Below the pieces are notes generated by a model. That model was not told the DNA's origin and did no database searches. It saw nothing but the letters and a program-made list of their open reading frames with translations. Shown piece after piece: positions 1-7,260 of a stretch of 12,058 nucleotides of DNA. Each line of letters starts with the position of its first letter. Position 1 is the stretch's first letter. The translations under genes were made by a program, and so were the position numbers. Source of the DNA: Moraxellaceae bacterium. GTDB lineage: Bacteria > Pseudomonadota > Gammaproteobacteria > Pseudomonadales > UBA3067. The DNA is taken from NCBI GenBank assembly GCA_002401525.1, contig NVTH01000213.1:1-12058 (forward strand). Reading direction: 5' to 3'.

Positions 1-157
1 GCATAATAGTTTTTATTCATTGAGGTAATATTTTAAAACCAAACTAATTTAATCCCGGCTCGTAATTCTGCAAGATCAAATATAGGGCATCGCTAGATTC
101 AAATAACAACTCAACGATCTATTTTTCGACCCACCATCAACTTAAAAGAATTAAACT

Positions 158-604
158 ATGAATGACATCTACCAACCACCCGCTGCCGAAGTCACCACAT
201 CAATCCCAACCACCGCTGATTTTAAGCTCTATAAAATTTCCGGAGTGGGTCTGGCTACAGTACTAGGCTCCCCCATTGCGGGCGGAATATTAATGTCACA
301 AAACTTCAGACGACTGGGCAACCAGGCAGCCGCAAATAAAACCTTAGTCCTTTCTATACTCGGGACAATTGCCGTTTTTGTGATTGCTTATTTTATACCG
401 GAAAATATTGATGTCCCCGGCGCGGCGCTGACAGTGCCTCAACTTATTATTATGATCATGCTGACAAAACAATTTCAGGAAAGTGACATTAAACAACACC
501 AGGAAGCTGGAGGCATCATGGCCTCTAATTGGAAAGCGTTTGGCATTGCAATATTGGTAGTACTCGGATTGATTGCACTTGCAACACCGTTTGTTTATTT
601 CTAG
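158..604 (+). CDS. Small multi-pass membrane protein, unknown function
   Basis: Function not recognised. The 148-residue product has a short polar N-terminus with a Y-Q-P-P-x-A motif (residues 5-10), a sequence often seen at the cytoplasmic start of small uncharacterised bacterial membrane proteins. Hydrophobic stretches follow at about 27-46, 62-80, 86-103 and 126-148, so three or four membrane segments are likely. A glycine-rich G-S-P-I-A-G-G segment (37-43) is followed by a basic, asparagine-containing patch N-F-R-R-L-G (49-54), which looks family-specific rather than random. The protein ends directly after the last hydrophobic segment. The only nearby ribosome site is a weak purine run (AAAAGAA) before the ATG. 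Its 3' end overlaps the end of the opposing VOC gene. It stands alone on its strand, so context gives no function. Confident that it is coding, not of its role. Confidence 0.75.
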   Translation: MNDIYQPPAAEVTTSIPTTADFKLYKISGVGLATVLGSPIAGGILMSQNFRRLGNQAAANKTLVLSILGTIAVFVIAYFIPENIDVPGAALTVPQLIIMIMLTKQFQESDIKQHQEAGGIMASNWKAFGIAILVVLGLIALATPFVYF

Positions 605-947
605 ACCACACAGCAAACTCATTCCCGCTAGGCTCAAGAAAATGAAACCGTCGCCCCCCTGGAAATGAAAAAATAGGCTTCAGAATCTCGCCTTCGGATT
701 GCTCAATTTTTGCCAGCGTCGCTTCTAGGTCATTGCTGTAAAAGATCAGTAGCGCAGCACCATTTTGGGTAGACGAGGACTCAGCGGCCTTAAAAAACCC
801 ACCATCAAGCCCCTCACCTGAAAAGGCCGTGTAGTCGGGGCCAAAATCTTCAAATGACCAACCAAACACCACACTAAAAAACTTTTTAGTGGCCGAAATA
901 TCTTTTGCAGAAAATTCTACATAATTGAGTTTTTCATGTTGATTCAT
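525..947 (-). CDS. VOC (glyoxalase/bleomycin-resistance fold) protein with unusual C-terminal extension
   Basis: Vicinal-oxygen-chelate superfamily protein of the small, single-domain kind; its substrate cannot be read from the sequence. The N-terminal beta-alpha unit N-Y-V-E-F-S-A-K-D (8-16) is followed by an alpha helix and F-G-W-S-F (28-32). The second half carries the family ending G-G-R-R-F-H-F-L-E-P-S-G-N-E-F-A-V-W-S (97-115). E11 and E110 sit where metal ligands are usual. Relatives normally stop within a residue or two of that W-S. Here the frame continues about 25 more residues (116-140) without recognisable domain character, antisense to the last 80 bases of the membrane-protein gene. 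A GGGAC ribosome site precedes the ATG. It is the last gene of the four-gene minus-strand cluster, about 70 bases after the GFA gene. Fold is confident; activity is unknown. Confidence 0.82.
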   Translation of the reverse strand: MNQHEKLNYVEFSAKDISATKKFFSVVFGWSFEDFGPDYTAFSGEGLDGGFFKAAESSSTQNGAALLIFYSNDLEATLAKIEQSEGEILKPIFSFPGGRRFHFLEPSGNEFAVWSRNKQTVLQVQSIRVLPILQCQTLSN

Positions 948-1017
948 AATGTCCCACTTTTATCGGTTTCTATTGGACTGAAATTCCGGGTGATGGCATT
1001 ACAGGTTCAAATTAGTA

Positions 1018-1413
1018 TTATTTATTTTTTTCATATCTCTGCCTATTGCTTCGCTCATTGAACCAGTCAGATTTTGATTCACAATAGATTTCATAATGTG
1101 GTTTAGGGATATCACCCTCGGTCACGGTGCCAAGCCTTAACCGAATGGTTTCGGGCATATCGGTTCTTTGACTGTACAACGGGCTACCGCATTCCCCACA
1201 AAATACCCGCTTTTTTTGAGGGCTAGAAAAGAACGTTTTAAGCGCGCCCTCGCCACGGGTCAATTTAAAGTTCGCCAATTCGATAGGAGCATTAGTGACA
1301 AATGGAGTCCCCTGGGCTTTTTTGCATTGATTGCAATGGCACATTACCACCTCATCAAACGAACCCTTGTATTCGTACTGAACCGCCTCACAAAGACAAC
1401 TGCCTTTTATCAT
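1018..1413 (-). CDS. GFA-family (CENP-V fold) zinc-binding protein
   Basis: A 131-residue member of the GFA family, named after glutathione-dependent formaldehyde-activating enzyme; most members have no proven substrate. The zinc-binding pattern is complete: C6-x-C8, C25-H-C27-x-x-C30 and C72-x-x-C75. G-S-C-L-C opens the domain and F-C-G-E-C-G-S-P-L-Y (71-80) is the usual second knuckle. The C-terminal part (R-L-G-T-V, then P-x-x-x-I-Y and a W-F near 117-118) also fits the family, and the length is typical. A GTGAG ribosome site lies before the ATG. It sits between a membrane methyltransferase and a VOC protein in a same-strand cluster with short gaps, suggesting co-transcription. A role in glutathione-linked aldehyde handling is inference from the family name and the nearby GST gene; the sequence does not prove it. 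Confidence 0.9.
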   Translation of the reverse strand: MIKGSCLCEAVQYEYKGSFDEVVMCHCNQCKKAQGTPFVTNAPIELANFKLTRGEGALKTFFSSPQKKRVFCGECGSPLYSQRTDMPETIRLRLGTVTEGDIPKPHYEIYCESKSDWFNERSNRQRYEKNK

Positions 1414-1490
1414 TTTGTACTCACTTAAACGTGTTATTTATTAAAACTAAAACAGGCTTTCAAATCTCCGCCTCTACTTTTCCGTCAACA

Positions 1491-1952
1491 TTACAACCAT
1501 CGCCTCACCTTGTCGGTATACGCTGTAAATTGCTCGCCAAATAAATTAGTCAACATTTCTTCCTCAGGTTTAATCTGAAATTGATTCATGTACCAAACAA
1601 ACCCCAAAGAAAACAGTAAAGCATATACGTTAGTTAAATAAATGGCCCACGCAAGTAGAAAAAGTAAAAATCCAACGTACATTGGATTACGCGTTATTTG
1701 ATAAACGCCTGACGTAACCAACGACGTCGCTTCTTGAGGAACCATGGGATTAACAGTCGTATCAGATTTCTTAAAGGAAAGCACGCCAAACAAAGCAAAC
1801 GCTAGCCCTACCATAAATACAATACCTGCAACCGCGAATGAGATAGATTTTGAAACGATTACTCCAGGAAGAAACATCGACAAACACCACATCAATATCC
1901 CGAAAATTATCACCAGGAATAACGGCGGAATTTTTAACTCAAGGCTTTTCAT
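1491..1952 (-). CDS. Membrane methyltransferase, isoprenylcysteine/phospholipid methyltransferase (Ste14/PEMT-like) family
   Basis: Integral-membrane, SAM-dependent methyltransferase-like protein of 153 residues. Hydrophobic segments lie at about 9-28, 38-58, 93-107 and 109-122. The family signature is clear: F-K-K-S-D-T-T-V-N-P (60-69), then T-S-G-V-Y-Q-I-T-R-N-P-M-Y-V-G (80-94). The C-terminal SAM-site motif follows, E-E-E-M-L (130-134), F-G-E-Q-F (138-142) and Y-T-D-K-V-R-R-W-L (145-153). The R-N-P-M-Y and E-E/R-R-W elements are the cofactor-binding parts in this family. Bacterial members are mostly uncharacterised; substrates may be small molecules, lipids or isoprenoids, and none can be assigned here. 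The ATG has a GAGAG ribosome site. It lies 42 bases after the GST gene and 77 bases before the GFA gene on the same strand, consistent with one transcript. Confidence 0.88.
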   Translation of the reverse strand: MKSLELKIPPLFLVIIFGILMWCLSMFLPGVIVSKSISFAVAGIVFMVGLAFALFGVLSFKKSDTTVNPMVPQEATSLVTSGVYQITRNPMYVGFLLFLLAWAIYLTNVYALLFSLGFVWYMNQFQIKPEEEMLTNLFGEQFTAYTDKVRRWL

Positions 1953-1994
1953 TTTTCTCTCAACTAAATTATCTTACGACAACCACGCTAAAAA

Positions 1995-2699
1995 CTAATC
2001 AGCATAATATTCCTGATGAATACGCCGACAAAAATCAACTAAATTCGCATACTTTCTAGCCATTTCAATAAGCGGATTATTTAATTCTACAATGGTGACC
2101 TGCGAAACAAATGCATAAACCACCGCATCTAAGACGCTGGGTGTATCGCCAAAGAAATAAGTTTTATCGGACAATATTGTCGACAAGCTGTCTAAAGTAC
2201 TTTCCGCAATTCTCATTATTTCCTGATCACTATGCTTTCCTATCCCATGCTTAACCAATGCGCTCTTAACCCCTCGTCGCGCCACAACCGGAACAATAAC
2301 CTTAAGGGGAAATGGCATGCTGCCAAAAAACGTTTCTTTAACGGTGGGCCATGTATCGTCTCTCATCCAACGAGAATACACGATACACCAATAAAAATTC
2401 TCATCTAAAGATTTTATTATTAAGTTTGCAATAGCTTTTTGTTCTTCTGTAATCCCATCCTCTAAAGGCGCTTTATATTTTTCTTTTAGATGATCAAAAA
2501 TAAAAAAAGAATCTGCAATCACTTGTTCCCCGTCTTTAATGTAGGGAAGCTTACCTTTTGGGGCTTTTTTAAAATCATTAAAATCAGAGGACGATTCAAA
2601 GTCAATCCCCGACATTCTCATATAAGCATCTACTTTTAGTACAAACGGACTTGCATCAGCAAGCCCAAAATTCCCCCCAAAACCGTACAACGTAATCAT
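1995..2699 (-). CDS. Glutathione S-transferase family protein (metaxin/FAX-like N-domain)
   Basis: A 234-residue GST-fold protein. The N-terminal thioredoxin-like domain begins M-I-T-L-Y-G-F-G (1-8) and contains D-A-S-P-F-V-L-K-V (15-23), with serine-proline where other GST classes place the catalytic Ser/Cys. Next comes the cis-proline segment K-A-P-K-G-K-L-P-Y-I followed by the G-E-x-x-I-A-D-S element that binds the glutathione gamma-glutamyl group. This pattern resembles the metaxin/Tom37/failed-axon-connections branch rather than classical detoxifying GSTs. The all-helical C-terminal domain occupies about 85-234 and has the N-capping-box-like region around G-D-T-P-S-V-L-D-A. The start is supported by a GAGGGG ribosome site (2706-2711) six bases from the ATG. 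It is the first gene of the minus-strand cluster and diverges from the TPR gene. Catalytic activity and substrate are unknown. Confidence 0.88.
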   Translation of the reverse strand: MITLYGFGGNFGLADASPFVLKVDAYMRMSGIDFESSSDFNDFKKAPKGKLPYIKDGEQVIADSFFIFDHLKEKYKAPLEDGITEEQKAIANLIIKSLDENFYWCIVYSRWMRDDTWPTVKETFFGSMPFPLKVIVPVVARRGVKSALVKHGIGKHSDQEIMRIAESTLDSLSTILSDKTYFFGDTPSVLDAVVYAFVSQVTIVELNNPLIEMARKYANLVDFCRRIHQEYYAD

Positions 2700-2749
2700 A
2701 CTTAACCCCTCAGAAATTCAATTTATTTTACCTGCATCGGTAGCGCGGC

Positions 2750-2777
2750 ATTATACACTCAACTACTGCCCATACAA
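2750..2777 (-). promoter_or_regulatory. Candidate sigma-70 promoter for the GST-led cluster
   Basis: On the minus strand a perfect TATAAT -10 hexamer lies at 2755-2750. A weak -35-like TTGTAT (3 of 6 matches) sits at 2777-2772, with a 16-base spacer. The -10 is 50 bases upstream of the GST start codon, a suitable distance for driving the four-gene cluster. The -35 match is poor, so the call rests on the -10 and its position. Confidence 0.4.
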
Positions 2778-2903
2778 TCAGCCATATAAAACAAGCCGAC
2801 ACGACCGCTAAAGCGATTCCCCCATGAACTCAAACCTAAAAACTCATTCTTTCTGCTATGCTGTGGACTCTTCTGAGCAAACTAAGTTTCAAATCATGCT
2901 CAG

Positions 2904-2942
2904 ACACAATGCTAAAACACAATGCTAAAACACAGTGCTAAA
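2904..2942. repeat. Three tandem copies of a 13-base repeat upstream of the TPR gene
   Basis: Unit ACACAATGCTAAA occurs at 2904-2916 and 2917-2929, and with one change (ACACAGTGCTAAA) at 2930-2942. The array ends five bases before the AAGGA ribosome site of the TPR gene, so it lies in the 5' leader or promoter-proximal DNA. Exact copies with one substitution suggest slippage or duplication. Copy number could vary between strains and alter leader length. No known operator was recognised in the unit. Confidence 0.9.
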
Positions 2943-2962
2943 ACTTTAAGGAAATGGTAATA

Positions 2963-4312
2963 ATGGCCACCATTGAATTCGAAGATACTCTTAAGCCAAT
3001 TCATCTCGACCACTTAAAGGGCCAGTCTCCAGAGTTCATTCGCATTCATAATCATTTTTCAACTCAGCTATTGAGTCAAGGCCAACAATGCTCCGTCCTT
3101 ATTAGCAGAGCGGCTGAAGCCCCCGAACATACGCTTTTGCAACTCTATAGCGCCATGCTCTATTTGTACGACATGACAACCACTAGCTTTTCAACCGTTC
3201 GAGTAAGCACACATAAGATACTCGAAAAAAAAGGCCTCACAAACTACGAAAAAGCCCTCGCGAATGCAGTCCTCGCCACTGCCAATAATCAGTTCAGTAG
3301 AGCAATCAACCTCTTTGAAGCCATCACTCAACAATTCCCCCAGGACTTAATTTCATTTAAGTTTTGTGAATACCTTTATTTTATTTGTGGTTATGATTTT
3401 TGCAAAACGCGCTTCTTAAACCACAGCGCTCGACTTGCCTCGCTCCACGCCAGTAATCCGTACTTATTAGCCAGCCATGCATTTGCACAAAGTTTAAACA
3501 AAGCATTTACTCAATCAGAACAAACAGCACTCAAAGCCATCGACATTGAACCAGTCAACCCCTGGGCTCACCATGCCCTCGCTCACGTCTATTTAATGCA
3601 AGGGAAAATTGACAAAGGCCTATCAGACTTAGAATCCTTTGCACCGCTTTGGCGTAAAAGTGCTTGGACGGCGCTTTGCCATAATAGCTGGCACTTAGGT
3701 CTATTCATGATCGCAAACTTAAAATTACAACAAGCCGAAGACTTGTGCATGCGACAGCTTTGGGACGGCATGCAGGAACATCAATTTGTTCACATTGATT
3801 TTGATGTAATCTCGCTTCTTTGGCGATTGGAACTGGCCGGCCATACCGTTAACCCCAGCTTATTTGCATTATTTCGTGACCATCTCACTGACCACATCAA
3901 CCACTTCGTTTGCCCTTATCAAACCGCGCACTATATCTACGCCTTGGTGAAAGCCGGTGAAATTGAGCTTGCGGACAATCTTGTCATACAAGCTGAAAAG
4001 GAAAGCGAACGAATGCAGCCACAGGAACAGCAAACCTGGAGGCTTGCGCTGGTGTTTTTAAAAGGTGTTAATGCCTTCGTGAACGAAGATTATCACTTGG
4101 CGGCATCCTATTTAGAATCCTCTATCGCGGATATCAATCGTTATGGGGGCAGCGATGGGCAAATTGACCTGTTTTACCAGACCTATCTCTATTGCCTCAT
4201 CAAGACCCAACAAACCCAGAAGGCCTCTCAAATCTTGCTACACCGCCTCAAGGAAAATGGACTCGAGCGCCGCCCTTACCCACTTGAAATGTATTGGAAT
4301 TCACTTTTGTAA
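2963..4312 (+). CDS. TTC38-like tetratricopeptide repeat protein
   Basis: Product of about 449 residues with an alpha-alpha repeat character throughout and no signal peptide, so probably cytoplasmic. Counting from the ATG at 2963, helical pairs run from about residue 50 onward. The clearest TPR-like unit includes A-L-K-A-I-D-I-E-P-V-N-P-W-A-H-H-A-L-A-H (about 191-210) and continues Y-L-M-Q-G-K. The next block, C-H-N-S-W-H-L-G-L-F (239-248), followed by a D-x-x-S-L-L-W-R-L segment, is the hallmark that recalls the TTC38 family, shared between animals and many bacteria and without an established biochemical role. Two in-frame ATGs exist (2954 and 2963). The AAGGA at 2948-2952 is ten bases from 2963 but only one base from 2954, so 2963 is preferred. 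It is a single gene, divergent from the GST cluster and 305 bases before metK. Confidence 0.8.
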   Translation: MATIEFEDTLKPIHLDHLKGQSPEFIRIHNHFSTQLLSQGQQCSVLISRAAEAPEHTLLQLYSAMLYLYDMTTTSFSTVRVSTHKILEKKGLTNYEKALANAVLATANNQFSRAINLFEAITQQFPQDLISFKFCEYLYFICGYDFCKTRFLNHSARLASLHASNPYLLASHAFAQSLNKAFTQSEQTALKAIDIEPVNPWAHHALAHVYLMQGKIDKGLSDLESFAPLWRKSAWTALCHNSWHLGLFMIANLKLQQAEDLCMRQLWDGMQEHQFVHIDFDVISLLWRLELAGHTVNPSLFALFRDHLTDHINHFVCPYQTAHYIYALVKAGEIELADNLVIQAEKESERMQPQEQQTWRLALVFLKGVNAFVNEDYHLAASYLESSIADINRYGGSDGQIDLFYQTYLYCLIKTQQTQKASQILLHRLKENGLERRPYPLEMYWNSLL

Positions 4313-4469
4313 AAATCGCGTTTTTAGCCTTTAAGAACTGGGCAATCATTTTGCGCACACAACACCGCGCATAAAACACCCTAAAGTCCCTAAATATGGG
4401 CAATAAACTGGCGAAGCAGTTATCTTCGCGCTATATTCCTTTCCATTATAAAAACACCGGTCCGCCATA

Positions 4470-4482
4470 TGAATAAACTTCA
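4470..4482. promoter_or_regulatory. Candidate MetR-type operator upstream of metK
   Basis: The dyad TGAA-TAAAC-TTCA matches the enterobacterial MetR consensus TGAA-NNWNN-TTCA at every fixed position, including the central A/T. It lies about 135 bases before the metK start codon. MetR is a LysR-type activator of methionine genes that responds to homocysteine. Eight fixed positions give a modest but real chance of a random match in a window of this size, so position upstream of metK is the main support. Confidence 0.4.
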
Positions 4483-4543
4483 TTTTGCGGTCAAATTTTA
4501 TTCAAGTGACTTACATTTATTCTCGAATGTACACTTCATTGTT

Positions 4544-4617
4544 GGGGGTTCAATGCAATACCTCCGGCTGAAGATCGCTCAGCCCTCTCTTAGTCGATTA
4601 TAGGAACTAAAACCCTC
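4544..4617 (+). promoter_or_regulatory. Structured metK leader with alternative pairings
   Basis: Hairpin 1 pairs GGGGGT (4544-4549) with ACCTCC (4560-4565), six pairs including one G-U. Hairpin 2 abuts it, pairing GGCTGA (4566-4571) with TCAGCC (4579-4584). The 5' arm of hairpin 1, extended to GGGGGTT (4544-4550), can instead pair with AACCCTC (4611-4617), immediately before the ATG, seven pairs with one G-U. T4543 can also reach the A of the start codon. The two states exclude each other and the second would bury the translation start. It does not look like any SAM riboswitch class known to me. Pairings were found by eye; no folding energy was computed. Confidence 0.4.
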
Positions 4618-5772
4618 ATGTCAGAATACTCACTGTTTACTTCCGAATCCGTTTCCGAAGGCCATCCAGATAAAGTTGCCGATCAAATTTCAGATGCGGT
4701 ATTAGATGCAATGATTGCTAAGGATCCGCAATCCCGTGTTGCCGTGGAAACACTGGTGAAAACAGGCATGGTGGTGGTTGCAGGCGAGGTCACCACTCAA
4801 AGTTACGTCGACATTGAAGAAATCGTCCGCGCTGTAGTAGGCGGTATTGGTTACAACAGCTCAGACATTGGATTCGACTCCCAATCTTGTGCAGTCCTTA
4901 ACGCCATCGGCAAACAATCCCCCGACATCGCCATGGGTGTGGATGAAGCCGACGATAAAGAGCAAGGCGCCGGCGACCAAGGCCTAATGTTTGGTTATGC
5001 CACCAATGAAACCGGCGTTTTAATGCCTGCCCCCATTACTTATGCGCATCGATTGGTTAAAAAACAAGCTGAAGTCCGGAAGAGTGGCAGCTTGAAATGG
5101 TTACGGCCTGACGCTAAAAGCCAAATCACTTTCCGTTATGAGAATGGCAAGCCCTGTGGTGTCGATGCGGTGGTTCTGTCCACTCAACACGATCCTGATA
5201 TTGCTCAAAAAGACCTTCATGAAGCGGTAATGGAAGAAATCATTAAGCCGGTGCTGCCCGCTGAGTGGTTGTCCAAAGACACTAAATATTTCATCAACCC
5301 CACTGGCCAATTCATCATTGGCGGCCCCGTGGGAGACTGCGGCCTCACCGGGCGGAAAATCATCGTTGATACATACGGCGGCATGGCTCGTCATGGCGGC
5401 GGCGCATTTTCAGGCAAAGACCCCTCCAAAGTGGATCGTTCAGCCGCGTATGCCGCACGTTATGTGGCCAAAAACATCGTTGCAGCAGGCTTGGCGGATC
5501 GATGCGAAATCCAGGTCTCCTACGCCATCGGTGTGGCTGAGCCCACCTCCATTAGCGTCAACACTTTCGGTAGCGGCAAACTCTCCGACGATAAAATCAG
5601 TGAATTAATTAAAGAACATTTCGACTTGAGACCTAAGGGCCTCATCGCAATGCTCGACTTAAAACGTCCAATTTACCTAAGTACAGCGGCCTACGGCCAT
5701 TTTGGCAGAGAAGACGTTGACTTCAGCTGGGAAAAAACTGACAAGGCGGAAGCGCTTAAAGCAAGCGTATAA
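4618..5772 (+). CDS. metK: S-adenosylmethionine synthetase (methionine adenosyltransferase)
   Basis: Cytoplasmic enzyme that makes SAM from methionine and ATP, releasing phosphate and pyrophosphate. The 384-residue length equals that of the E. coli enzyme. Diagnostic motifs are present: [14 protein letters not shown] (14-27) with H16, P17, D18 and K19 for ATP and metal; G-A-G-D-Q-G (117-122); and the glycine-rich [16 protein letters not shown] (259-274), which binds phosphates. All three internal alpha/beta repeats appear intact, ending in the usual Y-G-H-F-G-R region. The start has AGGA (4602-4605) 12 bases upstream, a rather long spacing that may be affected by the leader structure. It heads the SAM block; ahcY follows after 81 bases on the same strand, likely on the same transcript. 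A MetR-like dyad upstream suggests methionine-responsive control (inference). Confidence 0.99.
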   Translation: MSEYSLFTSESVSEGHPDKVADQISDAVLDAMIAKDPQSRVAVETLVKTGMVVVAGEVTTQSYVDIEEIVRAVVGGIGYNSSDIGFDSQSCAVLNAIGKQSPDIAMGVDEADDKEQGAGDQGLMFGYATNETGVLMPAPITYAHRLVKKQAEVRKSGSLKWLRPDAKSQITFRYENGKPCGVDAVVLSTQHDPDIAQKDLHEAVMEEIIKPVLPAEWLSKDTKYFINPTGQFIIGGPVGDCGLTGRKIIVDTYGGMARHGGGAFSGKDPSKVDRSAAYAARYVAKNIVAAGLADRCEIQVSYAIGVAEPTSISVNTFGSGKLSDDKISELIKEHFDLRPKGLIAMLDLKRPIYLSTAAYGHFGREDVDFSWEKTDKAEALKASV

Positions 5773-5853
5773 ATAAAAGCGTCCCCGATATAGACCCTTT
5801 TACTCAACAAAGACTCTTTTAATAGACACAGCAATACACACAGGAATTATTCA

Positions 5854-7260
5854 ATGAGCGCCCAAATTGACGGCACCTTTAGCGACTATAAAGTAACTGA
5901 CCTCTCTCTAGCAGATTGGGGCACTAAAGAAATCTCCATCGCAGAAACTGAAATGCCAGCACTCATGGCATTAAGAGAAAAATACGCCGCCGAGCAACCG
6001 CTCAAAGACGCGAAGATTCTTGGCTGCATTCACATGACCATTCAAACCGCCGTGCTGATCGAAACATTGATCGCTCTCGGCGCCGAAGTACGCTGGTCGT
6101 CGTGCAACATATTCTCTACCCAAGACCATGCTGCCGCCGCGATCGCAGCGCAAGGCATTGCGGTTTATGCCTGGAAAGGACAAAGCAACGAAGAAGGCAT
6201 GTGGTGTATTGAACAAACCATTTTGAAAGACGGTAAGCCTTGGGACGTGAACATGATCCTTGATGATGGCGGCGATCTTACGGAGATGGTGCACCAGAAA
6301 TACCCTCAGCTACTCGACAACCTTCACGGCATCACCGAAGAAACCACCACCGGCGTACATCGTTTGTTTGAAATGATGGAAAAAGGCGAATTAAAAGTGC
6401 CTTGCATTAACGTCAACGATTCCGTCACTAAATCCAAAAATGATAACAAATACGGCTGCCGACATAGCTTGAACGACGGCATAAAGCGCGGCACCGACAT
6501 GTTATTGGCCGGCAAAAAAGCCTTAGTCATTGGCTACGGCGACGTAGGCAAAGGTTCTGCGCAAAGCTTGGCTCAAGAAAACATGATCGTTAAAGTCACC
6601 GAATGCGACCCTATTTGCGCCATGCAAGCCTGCCAAGACGGATTCGAAGTAGTCTCTCCGTATAAAAACGGCATTAACACCGGCAAATTAGAAGACATCG
6701 ATGCAGCACTTCTGCAAAACACCGATCTAGTGGTGACCTGTACTGGTAATGTCGACGTTTGTGACAGCAACCTGCTGCAAAGCCTCAAATCCGGCGCAGT
6801 AGTGTGCAACATTGGTCATTTTGATAACGAAATCGATACGCCTTTCATGCGCGATAATTGGCATTGGGAAGAAGTAAAACCCCAAGTCCACAAAATCTAC
6901 CGAAACGGCACTCCCGACCAAAAGCCCGAAGACAACGACCACATCATTTTGCTGTCTGAAGGACGCTTGGTAAACCTAGGCAACGCCACTGGGCATCCCT
7001 CACGTATTATGGACGGCTCGTTTGCAAACCAAGTGTTGGCGCAGATTTACTTATACGAGAAGCAATTCGCAGCCCTCGATGCGCAAGCAAAAGCAGCGGG
7101 TATCACCGTTGAAGTACTGCCTAAAAACCTCGACGAAGAAGTGGCCAATTACATGGTGGTAGGATTCGGCGGAGTGATGACTCAGCTGACTCAACAGCAG
7201 GCGGACTACATCAATGTCCCCGTGGAAGGCCCGTTTAAGGTTGAAACCTACAGGTACTAG
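5854..7260 (+). CDS. ahcY: S-adenosylhomocysteine hydrolase (adenosylhomocysteinase)
   Basis: NAD-dependent cytoplasmic enzyme splitting S-adenosylhomocysteine into adenosine and homocysteine, relieving product inhibition of methyltransferases. The substrate domain has C-I-H-M-T-I-Q-T-A and [10 protein letters not shown] (162-171). The catalytic strip K193, D197, N198 and C202 lies in [13 protein letters not shown]. The Rossmann NAD loop is [10 protein letters not shown] (227-236). G-H-F-D-N-E-I and [18 protein letters not shown] follow, and the C-terminus has the family ending Y-R-Y. At 468 residues it is of the longer bacterial type. AGGAA (5842-5846) lies seven bases before the ATG. No recognisable SAH riboswitch lies in the short gap after metK. 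The last codons and stop are tandemly repeated downstream, described separately. Confidence 0.99.
   Translation: MSAQIDGTFSDYKVTDLSLADWGTKEISIAETEMPALMALREKYAAEQPLKDAKILGCIHMTIQTAVLIETLIALGAEVRWSSCNIFSTQDHAAAAIAAQGIAVYAWKGQSNEEGMWCIEQTILKDGKPWDVNMILDDGGDLTEMVHQKYPQLLDNLHGITEETTTGVHRLFEMMEKGELKVPCINVNDSVTKSKNDNKYGCRHSLNDGIKRGTDMLLAGKKALVIGYGDVGKGSAQSLAQENMIVKVTECDPICAMQACQDGFEVVSPYKNGINTGKLEDIDAALLQNTDLVVTCTGNVDVCDSNLLQSLKSGAVVCNIGHFDNEIDTPFMRDNWHWEEVKPQVHKIYRNGTPDQKPEDNDHIILLSEGRLVNLGNATGHPSRIMDGSFANQVLAQIYLYEKQFAALDAQAKAAGITVEVLPKNLDEEVANYMVVGFGGVMTQLTQQQADYINVPVEGPFKVETYRY

Larger units (their letters stand above)
4313..4617. other. 305-base intergenic region between the TPR gene and metK
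   Basis: No coding frame with family character was seen here. From left to right it holds a 6-base-pair hairpin GCGAAG/CTTCGC (4411-4416 with 4424-4429, 7-base loop). A MetR-like dyad follows at 4470-4482. A weak A/T-rich inverted repeat TACATT/AATGTA lies at 4512-4517 and 4526-4531. Two directly abutting hairpins occupy 4544-4584, and the ribosome site AGGA is at 4602-4605. No convincing -35/-10 pair or T-tract terminator was found. Its length and structure suit the promoter and leader of metK. Confidence 0.6.

Noticed and set aside
1..157. A gene fragment or promoter at the left edge
   Set aside because: The stretch is A/T-rich with stops in all frames checked and only a weak TTGAGG with no well-spaced -10; nothing can be supported.
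344..637. Open frame on the minus strand overlapping the membrane-protein and VOC genes
   Set aside because: It is antisense to two better-supported genes, has no family character and an implausible cysteine-rich composition, typical of a shadow frame.
1168..1544. Plus-strand open frames across the GFA gene
   Set aside because: They are antisense to a protein with a complete zinc-cysteine pattern and show no domain or ribosome site of their own.
2904..2942. CRISPR-like array
   Set aside because: Units are 13 bases, directly adjacent with no spacers, and no cas genes are present.
4309..4328. Intrinsic terminator after the TPR gene (AAAAATCGCGTTTTT)
   Set aside because: The arms are only A-T pairs with a five-base loop and no GC stem, so it would be too weak to call.
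5773..5853. SAH (ahcY-type) riboswitch before ahcY
   Set aside because: The gap is only 81 bases, A/T-rich, and lacks the conserved GC-rich stems and core of that class; nothing there folds convincingly by eye.
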